From Planctomycetota bacterium (GTDB taxonomy: Bacteria > Planctomycetota > JAPUJT01), in the NCBI GenBank assembly GCA_027296055.1, contig JAPUJT010000093.1, forward strand, positions 1 to 35,736: a stretch of 35,736 nt of DNA, read 5' to 3'. This document shows, piece by piece, positions 1 through 7,653 of the stretch; position 1 is the stretch's first letter, and each line of letters begins with the position of its first letter. The notes under the pieces were generated by a model. That model saw nothing but the letters and a program-made list of their open reading frames with translations, made no database searches and was not told the DNA's origin. A program made the position numbers and the translations under genes.

Positions 1-1451
1 GCGATGGAGAGGTCGTACCAGAAATTGATCCCTCCGAAGCCGCCCCAATCCTCAACCCTCACGTAGAACTCGCCGGAGGCGGGGAGGACTATCGAGATGA
101 AGGAATCGTAGGAACCCGCGTCATCGTTCCAACCTATCTGGGTGAAGTTCTGATCGTAGGCCGTCAGGATCGAGTCGAGGGACGAGCCCAGGACGAACGC
201 GTTGATGTCCATCTGGACCATGGCGCCAGACGGGAAGCTCGCCGGGTTGTACGTGACGTGAAAGTAGTCGAGATCCGCCGCGGGATCGATGGTCGCCGAC
301 TGGATCAGGAGCCCTCCGGTGTCCAGAGTGAATGGATTCGCGTTTCCGAAGGAACCGTTGGGCTCGGTTTCCACGACCCAACTCACGCTCCCCCCCCCGG
401 GCACGATCGGATAGTTGTAGGGAGGGGTCAACTGCCCTGCCACCTCCACTTCGATATCGAGTGTTCCCACCGGAGTGGCGCCGGGGACCATGGCCCGGAT
501 GAGATGGTGATCCGCGTAGACGATCCCGACGGGCGTCCCGGCAAGGTAGACGATGTTATCCGCCTGCGTGTCGGAGAAGCCGTGCCCATGAATCTTGAGG
601 ATCGCCCCGGGGGCCGCTCCTCCAGGCGGGTGGATCGCTCGGATCACCACTCCCCTCACGTCCCACATGTCTGTGATCGCTGCCGCCTGTAGAGGGACGG
701 CGATCCCCTCCGCCGTGCCCGTGATCGTAATGATCCCGGGGAGGGCGGTGGACCGGATGTCCACGAAGAAATTGAGGGTCTCGGTGGTGCTCGCGGCAAC
801 GGTGCCTGTGTTGGCCGGATCCGGGGTGACGACATACGTCGACGAGACATCTGCTGGCCCGAGGAGGAACTGGAGATCCGCCCGGCTCAGATACAGATTC
901 CCGGGTCCGGGGTTGCTGATCTGCATCGTGACGGGAGCCATCCGCTCACCGATGCCCACGGTCGTATACGGCGAGTCGACCAGGTCCACCGTCATGGAGG
1001 CGCCCTGGACGTCCCAGGTTTCGGTCACCTGCGCCGTCACCTGCGACACCCCCGACGCGCTGGCGACGCCGCCGATGGTCACCAGCCCCGGGGTGGCGCT
1101 TCCCAGGACGTCGACGTAGAAAGTCAGGACGTCCGCTGAGCCGGCATTGACGCCGATGGGGTTTGCGGCGTCCGGTGTGACGGAGTAATCGGCTGATACA
1201 TCGGTCGTCCCCAAGGTGAACGTGAGATTCCCCTGCACGGCAGCGAGGTTTCGTGATCCCGGGTTGCTGATTTGCATCGTGACCGGCACGCCCGGCTCTC
1301 CGACGCTCACCGAGCTGGCAGAGGAATCCACGAAGTCGACCATCATGATGGAGCTTCCTCCGCCTCCGCCGCCCTTGTTGCACGCGCCCAAAACCAGGGC
1401 CATCCCGATCACCGCAGTGATCCCACCCAGGCGCAGTCTCTGGTCCACCAT
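1..1451 (-). CDS. Exported lipoprotein with two tandem beta-domains, a TIG-like domain and a C-terminal PPC-like domain (3' end cut by window)
   Basis: The minus frame is open from an ATG at 1451 to the window edge, so the C-terminus is missing. GGAGG lies 5 bases before the ATG. The N-terminus is a lipoprotein signal (LVLGAC, cysteine about residue 24) followed by a Gly-rich linker. Next come two related ~105-residue units, each opening with a VDxVDS-type strand and containing VTMQISNPG and an ADVS..Y.VTPD stretch. A segment resembling an IPT/TIG domain follows (IHPPGGAAPGAILKIHGHGF). The visible end (ATIDPAADLDYFHV and ILTAYDQNFTQIGWNDDAG) resembles bacterial pre-peptidase C-terminal domains. 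Function is not known; it is probably anchored in the outer membrane or exposed. Domain names are from memory of family patterns. Confidence 0.75.
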   Translation of the reverse strand, partial: MVDQRLRLGGITAVIGMALVLGACNKGGGGGGSSIMMVDFVDSSASSVSVGEPGVPVTMQISNPGSRNLAAVQGNLTFTLGTTDVSADYSVTPDAANPIGVNAGSADVLTFYVDVLGSATPGLVTIGGVASASGVSQVTAQVTETWDVQGASMTVDLVDSPYTTVGIGERMAPVTMQISNPGPGNLYLSRADLQFLLGPADVSSTYVVTPDPANTGTVAASTTETLNFFVDIRSTALPGIITITGTAEGIAVPLQAAAITDMWDVRGVVIRAIHPPGGAAPGAILKIHGHGFSDTQADNIVYLAGTPVGIVYADHHLIRAMVPGATPVGTLDIEVEVAGQLTPPYNYPIVPGGGSVSWVVETEPNGSFGNANPFTLDTGGLLIQSATIDPAADLDYFHVTYNPASFPSGAMVQMDINAFVLGSSLDSILTAYDQNFTQIGWNDDAGSYDSFISIVLPASGEFYVRVEDWGGFGGINFWYDLSI

Positions 1452-1592
1452 GGCAACCTCCGTGTGACAAAAATGCCGCCCCGGACCCCTCCGGAGGGCG
1501 AAGGACGCTATCCCTAGTATCAATCCTGGTAAGATACCCTATCCATCCGGCGAACCCGGCACAAGAAGGAGCGGAATCGGCCCGGGGCTCAC

Positions 1593-2483
1593 TCAGGGCG
1601 TGCAAGGGTTAGGCGCATGTCCCCCAACGGAGTAGATGAAGCCATCCGCCGCAGCCGCGCCTGAATCGTACCTGCTCCGCCGTCTTGGTGAGGACTCCTG
1701 CCAGACGAGAGTCGTCGTGCGCAGCCGGTATGTACGCTTATGGTCCCCGTTGCCGAACGACCCGATCACGTAGATGTCATCCCCGATCGCCGCCGCCTCC
1801 GGTCGATAGGCGAAGGCGGGCATGTCGGGGCCATCCGTCCAGGAATCTGCGGCGGGGTCGTAGATCCAGACCGTCCCCCACATCACATAGATTCGCCCTC
1901 CCGCGGTCTCCACCGCCGGGGTCACGGGGTCTGCCGGGAGGTTCGCTCGGTACGACCAGGCCCCCACCGCCGGGTCGAGGGCCTCGAGGGTGGCCGTGCT
2001 CCCTCCCGCCATCGCGTAGAGTATGCCCCCCACGACGACGGCCCGGGGAGACCACCGCGGCTCGAGGAGAGGCGGACCGGGGGTCCAGGTGTCCGTCGCC
2101 GTGTCGTATACCTCCACCTCGACGCCCCCGGACAGGAAGTAGATGTCGGACCCGAGCGCAGCTATATCGGAGCCTCTCCCTCCGAAACCTACCGGAAACG
2201 CGAGAGGCACCCATGATTTCGCGACCAGGTCGAGCCGGAAAAAACTTGATTCCGTCATGGCATAGATCTGATCAGACACGGTAGTACACCGGACACTGTA
2301 CGTGTCAACGAGGAGCGGGGTGCCGAACCTCCATCCGAATCCACTCGGGTCGTAGACCTGGACGGTGGGACGGGGATCCGTGATGGCTGCGCAGACACCT
2401 CCCCCTTCGCTGAAATCCGCGCAGCTGGTGCAGGCGAGCAACAAGACCAGTAGGACGAGCCTTGGTACGCTGTGGCAGTGCAT
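1593..2483 (-). CDS. Kelch-repeat lipoprotein
   Basis: A 296-residue protein with a lipoprotein-type signal (LVLLVLLLACTSC) and about five kelch-like blades. Repeating features include GSDIYFLSGG, GGILYAMAGG, GGRIYVMWG, GDDIYVIGSF and DGFIYSVGG, each followed by a Y.(T/P)..D.W segment. Such repeats form a beta-propeller used for binding. I chose the ATG at 2483 over the GTG at 2507 because GGAGGGG lies just before it and the signal peptide then begins directly. The gene has the same orientation as the lipoprotein at 1-1451. Ligand and role cannot be told from sequence. Confidence 0.8.
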   Translation of the reverse strand: MHCHSVPRLVLLVLLLACTSCADFSEGGGVCAAITDPRPTVQVYDPSGFGWRFGTPLLVDTYSVRCTTVSDQIYAMTESSFFRLDLVAKSWVPLAFPVGFGGRGSDIAALGSDIYFLSGGVEVEVYDTATDTWTPGPPLLEPRWSPRAVVVGGILYAMAGGSTATLEALDPAVGAWSYRANLPADPVTPAVETAGGRIYVMWGTVWIYDPAADSWTDGPDMPAFAYRPEAAAIGDDIYVIGSFGNGDHKRTYRLRTTTLVWQESSPRRRSRYDSGAAAADGFIYSVGGHAPNPCTP

Positions 2484-2624
2484 CCGGTCCCCTCCGCGGG
2501 ACGACACCTCGCAGTCCCGGCGTCGTTCCTATGATCTTCCCTCCCCCATGATGAAGGACGTGAGGCCGACCAGGTCTGATTCATCGAATCCCTGATCAAT
2601 CCCCGGATCTCGGGGGCCGTTCTC

Positions 2625-3524
2625 CTACAGGTAGCGCCAGACGACCATCCGCCGGAGGCCCGTCGGGTCGAACCAGTGCCCGACGACTACCAGCCTCCCC
2701 TGCGAATCGATCGTGAGATCCCACGCGCTGTCGTTCCACATCCCGCCGGCCGGGTTTGGCTCGACGATGACGCCCCCCGTGCCGAAACTCCCGTCCAGGA
2801 TTCCTGGCGGGTGAAATCTCCAGATCACTACTTCCGGTCCGTTGCTCGACGACTGGCTCGAGCCGCAGACAATGATCCCCCCCTCGGAGTCCGCCACCAC
2901 GCCGAATCCGGCGTCGTTGTCGTTGCCGCCGGCGGCGTTTCCGTGCTGCACCCATCCCTTGCTGCTGAAGGATGGATCGAGAGACCCGTCGTCAAGGAAC
3001 CGCCAGACGACAAGGTCGCTACCGACACCGGCGTTAGTGAATCCGGCGGAGAGGATCCTCCCCGATGCGTCGATGGTCACCGCCTCGCCTTGATTCGACG
3101 GGAACACGCCGGGAGGGATTGCGTGCAGGACGAACCCCTGTCCACCGAACGTCGTGTCGGGGACACCGGAGTCGGTGAATCGCCAGACGGCCGCGAACGT
3201 AAACGGCCCCGAGCTGAGGCCCGCGACCACGATCCTCCCCTGCCCGTCCAGGACCATTCCGTGGCCCTCGTCGCGGCCGGCGATCCCGGCCGCATCCGTG
3301 AAGACGGCGGCCCCACGGAAGCCGAAGGAATCGTCAGGGGTCCCGTCGGGCAGGCACCGCAGGACGAACATGTCCGAGGTGGAGCCTCCGCTCAGACCGG
3401 TCGCCAAGATCCGGGCGTCCCGCGCTCTATTCGGAGATTGTCGGCATCGAGATCGGGGGACACTCACCGATCTCTTTCGAATCAAGTGAGTGTCCCCTCG
3501 ATTCCGGGTATCCTGGGAGACCAT
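2625..3524 (-). pseudogene. 5'-truncated delta-60 repeat protein
   Basis: The open frame holds about four delta-60-type repeats (for example DGQGRIVVAGLSSG, DASGRILSAGF, DSQGRLVVVGHW followed by VVWR). It ends normally at WRYL. The first ~36 codons are unlike the family and have no signal peptide. They read through the GGGGACACTCAC palindrome at 3456-3497, and homology starts abruptly near 3416 (RILATGLSGG). The related gene at 4316 has a lipoprotein signal and an FN3-like domain before its repeats, so the 5' part here seems to have been lost. A shortened cytosolic product cannot be excluded, but I regard it as a remnant. Confidence 0.65.
3456..3497. repeat. Short palindromic element (GGGGACACTCAC ... 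GTGAGTGTCCCC)
   Basis: A perfect 12-bp inverted repeat (3456-3467 and 3486-3497) encloses an 18-base spacer. The same 12-mer ends form a larger element at 35589-35700. This looks like a REP-type or miniature mobile palindrome. Its position coincides with the broken 5' end of the delta-60 gene. Confidence 0.8.
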
Positions 3525-3568
3525 GTGATGAACGGGACCAAATTCTCAGAACAGACGCGAGTGTCGTC

Positions 3569-4225
3569 GTGACCGAAACCACTCAGATGGAACCACGTCC
3601 GCAATCCTTCGGAGAGGAGGTCGCCAATACCATCAGCCATGGGATCGCCCTGCTGGCTGCCGTGGCTGCGGTTCCCGTTCTCGTCGTGGCGGCGGCACGT
3701 CACGGCGACACGGCGGCGATCGTCGGTGCGAGCGTCTTCGGTGGAACCGCCGTGCTCATGTACTTCGCCTCGACGCTTTACCACGCCCTACCGGCCGGTG
3801 GGGCCAAGCGCGTGTTCCGCATTCTGGATCACAGCGCTATATTTCTCCTCATCGCGGGGACGTACACGCCATTCACGCTTGGCGTGCTTCGCGGGTCGTG
3901 GGGCTGGACACTGTTCGGGATCGTATGGGGGCTGGCCGTTGCCGGAGTCTTGATGAAAACGCTGGTCAGAGGGCGATACGAAGCGTTCTCGCTAGGTCTC
4001 TATCTTGCCATGGGCTGGCTCATCCTCATTGCCGCGAAGCACGTCTGGCTTCATCTCCCGATGGCAGGCTTGATCTGGCTAGCGGCGGGAGGCGTGGCCT
4101 ACACGGTAGGGGTACCCTTCAACGTCAAGTCCGAAAGCATTCGCTACGGCCACTTCGTATGGCACCTGTTCGTCATCATAGGAACGGTGTGTCACTTCGT
4201 AGCCGTCATGTGGTATGCGGTCTAG
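3569..4225 (+). CDS. Hemolysin III family (TrhA/YqfA-like) membrane protein
   Basis: A 218-residue, seven-helix membrane protein of the HlyIII/PAQR superfamily. Family hallmarks are visible in order: EEVANTISHG near the N-terminus, STLYHA after the second helix, LDHSAIFLLIAGTYTP, and a C-terminal FVWHLFVIIGTVCHF. The histidines and the serine in these motifs form the presumed metal site of PAQR proteins. Bacterial members act in membrane lipid homeostasis; the old hemolysin name is historical. The start used is GTG 3569; ATG 3587 is an alternative, and neither has a clear ribosome binding site. The gene is flanked by delta-60 genes and has no evident operon partner. Confidence 0.9.
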   Translation: MTETTQMEPRPQSFGEEVANTISHGIALLAAVAAVPVLVVAAARHGDTAAIVGASVFGGTAVLMYFASTLYHALPAGGAKRVFRILDHSAIFLLIAGTYTPFTLGVLRGSWGWTLFGIVWGLAVAGVLMKTLVRGRYEAFSLGLYLAMGWLILIAAKHVWLHLPMAGLIWLAAGGVAYTVGVPFNVKSESIRYGHFVWHLFVIIGTVCHFVAVMWYAV

Positions 4226-4315
4226 AGGCTCTCCGTATCCAAGTACTTGATTCAATGTCTTGGCGATGTTCTCGTACCGCAGGGGGGACGGGCAGCTTAC
4301 AAGGAGATGAGAGAG

Positions 4316-5158
4316 ATGGAATCTCAGCGCGGCAATCCGGTCTGGTTTCTGGCACTCACTATGGGTTTCGTTTTCGGGGCAATCGCGTGCGGAGGGGGGA
4401 GCAACAAAAGCCCCACTGCGCGGCTGGACGCCCCGACCGGTCTTTCGGCCACCACGACGGGGGCCGGCGAGCTCCGGCTCGACTGGAATGTTGTGGCGGG
4501 GGCGACGTCCTATGACCTCTACATGTCGACAAGCCCCGGGGTGACGAAGGCGACGGGGAGTCTGATCGCCGGGGTCTTTCCCCCCCACCCGCTCAGCGGA
4601 CTTGCAAACGGCACGACGTACTATTTTGTCGCCACGGCCATCGATACCGCCGGTGGAACCCCGGAGAGCTTGGCGTCGACGGAAGCCCTCGGCGTCCCCG
4701 ACACCCTCGGGATCCTACATACCACTTTCGGATCCGGGGGGGTGGCCGTCCACGACAACGCCGCCGGAGGCGGAGGTCTCGACATTGGCGTGGACATCGC
4801 GCTGGACTCCTCGGGGCGCATCCTCGTCGTGGGGACGGCCGACAACGGCATCGATCTGGATATGGTGATCTGGCGGTACACATCCGCCGGGGCCCTGGAT
4901 ACGACCTTCAACGGTCAGGGATGGGTTGTCCACGACAACGCCGCAGGGGGCGTAGGCAACGACTATGGCCGGGCCATCGCTCTGGATTTCTCGGGGCGCA
5001 TCCTCGTGGCGGGAAACGGCGACGGTGATCCAACAGCAGGAACCGACCTCGACATGGTGATCTGGCGATACTCCTCCGGCGGGACGCTGGATACGACCTT
5101 CGACGGTCGGGGTTGGGTCGTCCACGACAACGCCGCCGGGGGCGGAGGGTACGACTAG
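4316..5158 (+). CDS. Delta-60 repeat lipoprotein, N-terminal part (stopped by an in-frame TAG)
   Basis: The start is ATG 4316, nine bases after AAGGAG. An upstream in-frame ATG at 4307 overlaps the binding site too closely. The protein begins with a lipoprotein-like signal (VFGAIAC), then a fibronectin type III-like domain (APTGLSATTTGAGELRLDW to GLANGTTYYFVATAID). Delta-60 repeats follow (WVVHDNAAGG ... SGRILVAGN ... DMVIWRY). The frame stops at TAG 5156-5158 inside the third repeat. The same frame resumes at once as more repeats to 6037. Sister repeats have a Tyr codon or other sense codon there, so a single substitution, or a sequencing error, split one gene of about 573 codons. Confidence 0.8.
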   Translation: MESQRGNPVWFLALTMGFVFGAIACGGGSNKSPTARLDAPTGLSATTTGAGELRLDWNVVAGATSYDLYMSTSPGVTKATGSLIAGVFPPHPLSGLANGTTYYFVATAIDTAGGTPESLASTEALGVPDTLGILHTTFGSGGVAVHDNAAGGGGLDIGVDIALDSSGRILVVGTADNGIDLDMVIWRYTSAGALDTTFNGQGWVVHDNAAGGVGNDYGRAIALDFSGRILVAGNGDGDPTAGTDLDMVIWRYSSGGTLDTTFDGRGWVVHDNAAGGGGYD

Positions 5159-6037
5159 GGCCTGGCAATCGCGCCGGACTCCTCGGGGCGCATCCTCGTG
5201 GCGGGTAACAGCGACAGGGATCCAACAGCAGGACTCAACGACGACATGGTGATCTGGCGATACTCCTCCGGCGGGACGCTGGATACGACCTTCAACAGTC
5301 AGGGTTGGGTCGTCCACGACGGCGCCGCCGGGGGCGCTGGTCCCGACATTGGCGTGAGCATCGCACTCGATACCTCCGGGCGTATTCTTGTGGCGGGTAA
5401 CAGCGATAGTGATCCAACGGCAGGTTTCAGCGACGACATGGTGATCTGGCGGTACACGTTCGCCGGGACGCTCGATACGACCTTCAACGGTCAGGGATGG
5501 GTCGTCCACGACAGCGCCGCCGGGGGCGCTGGTCCCGACGTTGGCGTGGGCATCGCGCAGGATGCCTCGGGGCGTATCTTCGTGGCGGGATACAGCGACC
5601 GTGATCCATCGACAGAAATCACCATGGACATGGTGATCTGGCAGTACACGTCCGGAGGAACGCTGGATACCGCCTTCAACGGTCAAGGATGGGTCGTCCA
5701 CGACAACGCCGCCGGGGGCGGAGGTTTCGACATCGGCGTGGGCATAGTCCTGGATGCCTCCGGTCGCATCCTCGTGGCGGGATACAGCGATAGTGATCCA
5801 ACGGGGGTACCGGGATACGACATGGCCATCTGGCGATACACGTCCGCCGGGACGGTGGATGCGACCTTCAACGGTCAGGGATGGGTCGTCCACGACAGCG
5901 CCGCCGCGGGCGGAGGCGACGACTTCGGCCTGGCCCTCGCACAGGATGCCTACGGTCGCATTCTCGTGGCGGGATACAGCGACAGTGATCCAACCGTAGG
6001 AACCGATTTCGACATGGTGATCTGGCGATTCAAGTAG
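4721..6037 (+). repeat. Tandem 192-bp coding repeats (delta-60 units)
   Basis: The anchor ACGACCTTCA or a close variant recurs at 4901, 5093, 5285, 5477, 5669 and 5861, exactly 192 bases apart. A first, 180-base unit starts near 4721. Each unit codes for 64 residues with a WVVHD, SGRILVAG and DMVIWRY core. The strict length and high nucleotide similarity point to recent unit duplication or gene conversion. Confidence 0.9.
5159..6037 (+). pseudogene. Delta-60 repeat protein, C-terminal part behind the in-frame TAG
   Basis: Same reading frame as the CDS ending at 5158. It carries the remaining four and a half ~64-residue repeats and ends naturally at DMVIWRFK. The first available start is GTG 5198, inside a repeat, with no ribosome binding site or signal peptide, so it is unlikely to be translated on its own. 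With the upstream part it would form one exported repeat protein, possibly a propeller or solenoid. Repeat conservation within this part is as good as upstream, which suggests that the break is recent. Confidence 0.75.
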
Positions 6038-6049
6038 GCTCCGGATGCG

Positions 6050-7477
6050 TCAGTGGCGTCCGCTGACCGCCTTGGCCGCCTCGCTCAGGACCTCTTTTAC
6101 ATCCGGATCCTCCTCCGCGTTGATCTTGTTAATCAGAAGGGATAGGTGTTTGTTCTGGCAATGCTCCTTCAGGGCCTTGGCCGCAGCCAGACGGATCTTC
6201 TTGCTCTTCGACCCGAGGCCCCGATGGCCGGCGAAGAAGGAGATGGCGTACTCCCCCCCCAGCTCGTTCAAGGCGTCGAGGACCTTCGGGATATATTTCT
6301 TCCTGGCCTTCTTCTCACCGAATCGCCGGAGGGCGAAGGCCGCCCGCTCGCCCCCTTCCGCTATCACTTCCTCGATCGCCTTGTCGAGCTTCCTCGACGT
6401 GCGCGCCTTGTTCAGTTTCCTGCGTAGCCTCGCGACCAGGCGGTCCGTCTCCATGAGATACTCACGGACGGTGTGCTCCCCCCCCCATTTGACGACGTTG
6501 CCATCGGGTCCGATGACGATGATCGTAGGAAAGGAGCTGATGCCAAACTTCCTCAGGGTCTCTCCCGTCCTGTCGATCAGCACGGGGAACGGCAGGTCCC
6601 GCCCCCAGACATCCCGCTTCAGTGTCTCGATCTTCTCCTCGAGATCCGCCACGTCCTTCACCTTGGCGTCGTGGAAGGCCAGGATTTCGAAATCGTCATG
6701 TCGGTCCTCGAACTCGTCGTAGAGTTTCATCAGCCCCGGCAAACTCCGGCGCGTGCAGGGTCCTCACCAGTATCCCCAGAATTCGAGGAGGACGTATTTG
6801 CCCTTGTAGGCGGAGAGCTGGATCTTTTTGTCCACCGCTCGGGCGTCGGTGACTGTCCACACCGGAGGCCGCTTGCCGTACATCTTGGCGATCTCGGTGG
6901 CATCGAGATCGATCGTGCCGAGGTCAATCACCCCTTCGTTGCCCTCGATTGAGCGAAGGATGTATTGCTTCTTCACATCCGTCCCGTACATGTGGAACTG
7001 GTAGTCACCCGGCGGCAGGAGGAAGGAAAACTCCGCTTCCCGTGAGCTATATCGCCCCACACGGATCCTCTCCGGCATGAGGTTCGCGTAGACGTTCGTC
7101 CAGCTGGGAGCTTCCCCCAGCCTGGTGCTGGTGAACTTCCCGTGCACCTTCACGAGCCTCTTCAGCTCGAGCGTCCTCTCCTCATCAAAGGATCCGGGGT
7201 CGTACCGGGAGACGACTCCGCGCTTGCAGTCCTCGTCCATGACGAGGACCGCTACGGCGCGACTGGATGTCCGCGTCTGAAGCGTGAACTTCCCGTCGGC
7301 GTCAGTCGTGGCGCCTCCCGCGGGTCTCCCCTCCAGCCAGATCGTCGCGACCGACGCCCCCTCCAGCGGCTTCCCCGACCCATCCACCACCGTCCCGGTG
7401 ATGGTGCCCTCCTGGGCCTGGGCCGAGGTCGCTGCGACCGCGGCGAGACACATGATGCCCAGCATCCGCTTCATCAT
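6050..7477 (-). CDS. Exported thioredoxin-fold (TlpA-like) selenoprotein candidate, UGA at the active site
   Basis: Read as one 475-residue protein with TGA 6764-6766 decoded as selenocysteine 238. The start ATG 7477 follows AGGAGGT. In order: signal peptide (LAAVAATSAQAQ), a carboxypeptidase-regulatory-like beta-domain (TITGTVVDGSGKPLEGASV, about residues 24-100), a less clear middle, a thioredoxin-like domain (about 205-345), and a charged helical tail. The domain runs LSAYKGKYVLLEFWGYW, UGA, GPC, then LPGLMKLYDEF, so UGA replaces exactly the first Cys of WCGPC. The frame is unchanged on both sides. The cis-proline loop (SFPTIIVIGPDG, Pro about 317) is intact. A hairpin fitting a bacterial SECIS follows. 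It is presumably a periplasmic thiol/selenol oxidoreductase. The alternative is a Cys-to-stop mutation or sequencing error. Confidence 0.75.
6733..6752 (-). promoter_or_regulatory. Putative bacterial SECIS hairpin
   Basis: On the coding strand, 11 bases after the UGA, GCGCCGG pairs with CCGGGGC (six pairs and one G-G mismatch) around the loop AGTTTG. The loop starts 18 bases after the UGA and has G in its second position. Known bacterial SECIS elements have a short stem, an apical loop about 16-37 bases after UGA, and a G among the first two loop bases. The hairpin is in coding sequence, as expected for bacteria. Pairing was done by eye. Confidence 0.6.
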
Positions 7478-7653
7478 GGCGCACCTCCTTGTCATGGGAA
7501 TATGACAGGACCCCTTGTAGTAGATCCGAACTGGCGGCGAAAGCACGAGCGACTCGTTTGCAAACAATTGTGTTCGCCGTCGCCCAATGGTAATGTGAAG
7601 TCGGTGTCCTAGAAAAACCACTTCTAAAGGGTAGCCCTGGGGAGGAAGAACCT

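Noticed and set aside
5156..5158. TAG as a pyrrolysine codon
   Set aside because: It falls at a Tyr-like position of a structural repeat, not at a catalytic site, and nothing points to pyrrolysine machinery. A nonsense change is simpler.
4721..6037. CRISPR array or non-coding satellite
   Set aside because: The 192-base units are in-frame coding repeats of the delta-60 type with no short repeat/spacer pattern.
6050..7621. Two separate genes, 6764-7621 and 6050-6742, on the minus strand
   Set aside because: They share one frame, and the second would begin at a TTG with no ribosome binding site in the middle of a thioredoxin domain. One gene with a recoded UGA explains the domain better. The upstream extension beyond ATG 7477 is also rejected because AGGAGGT precedes 7477.
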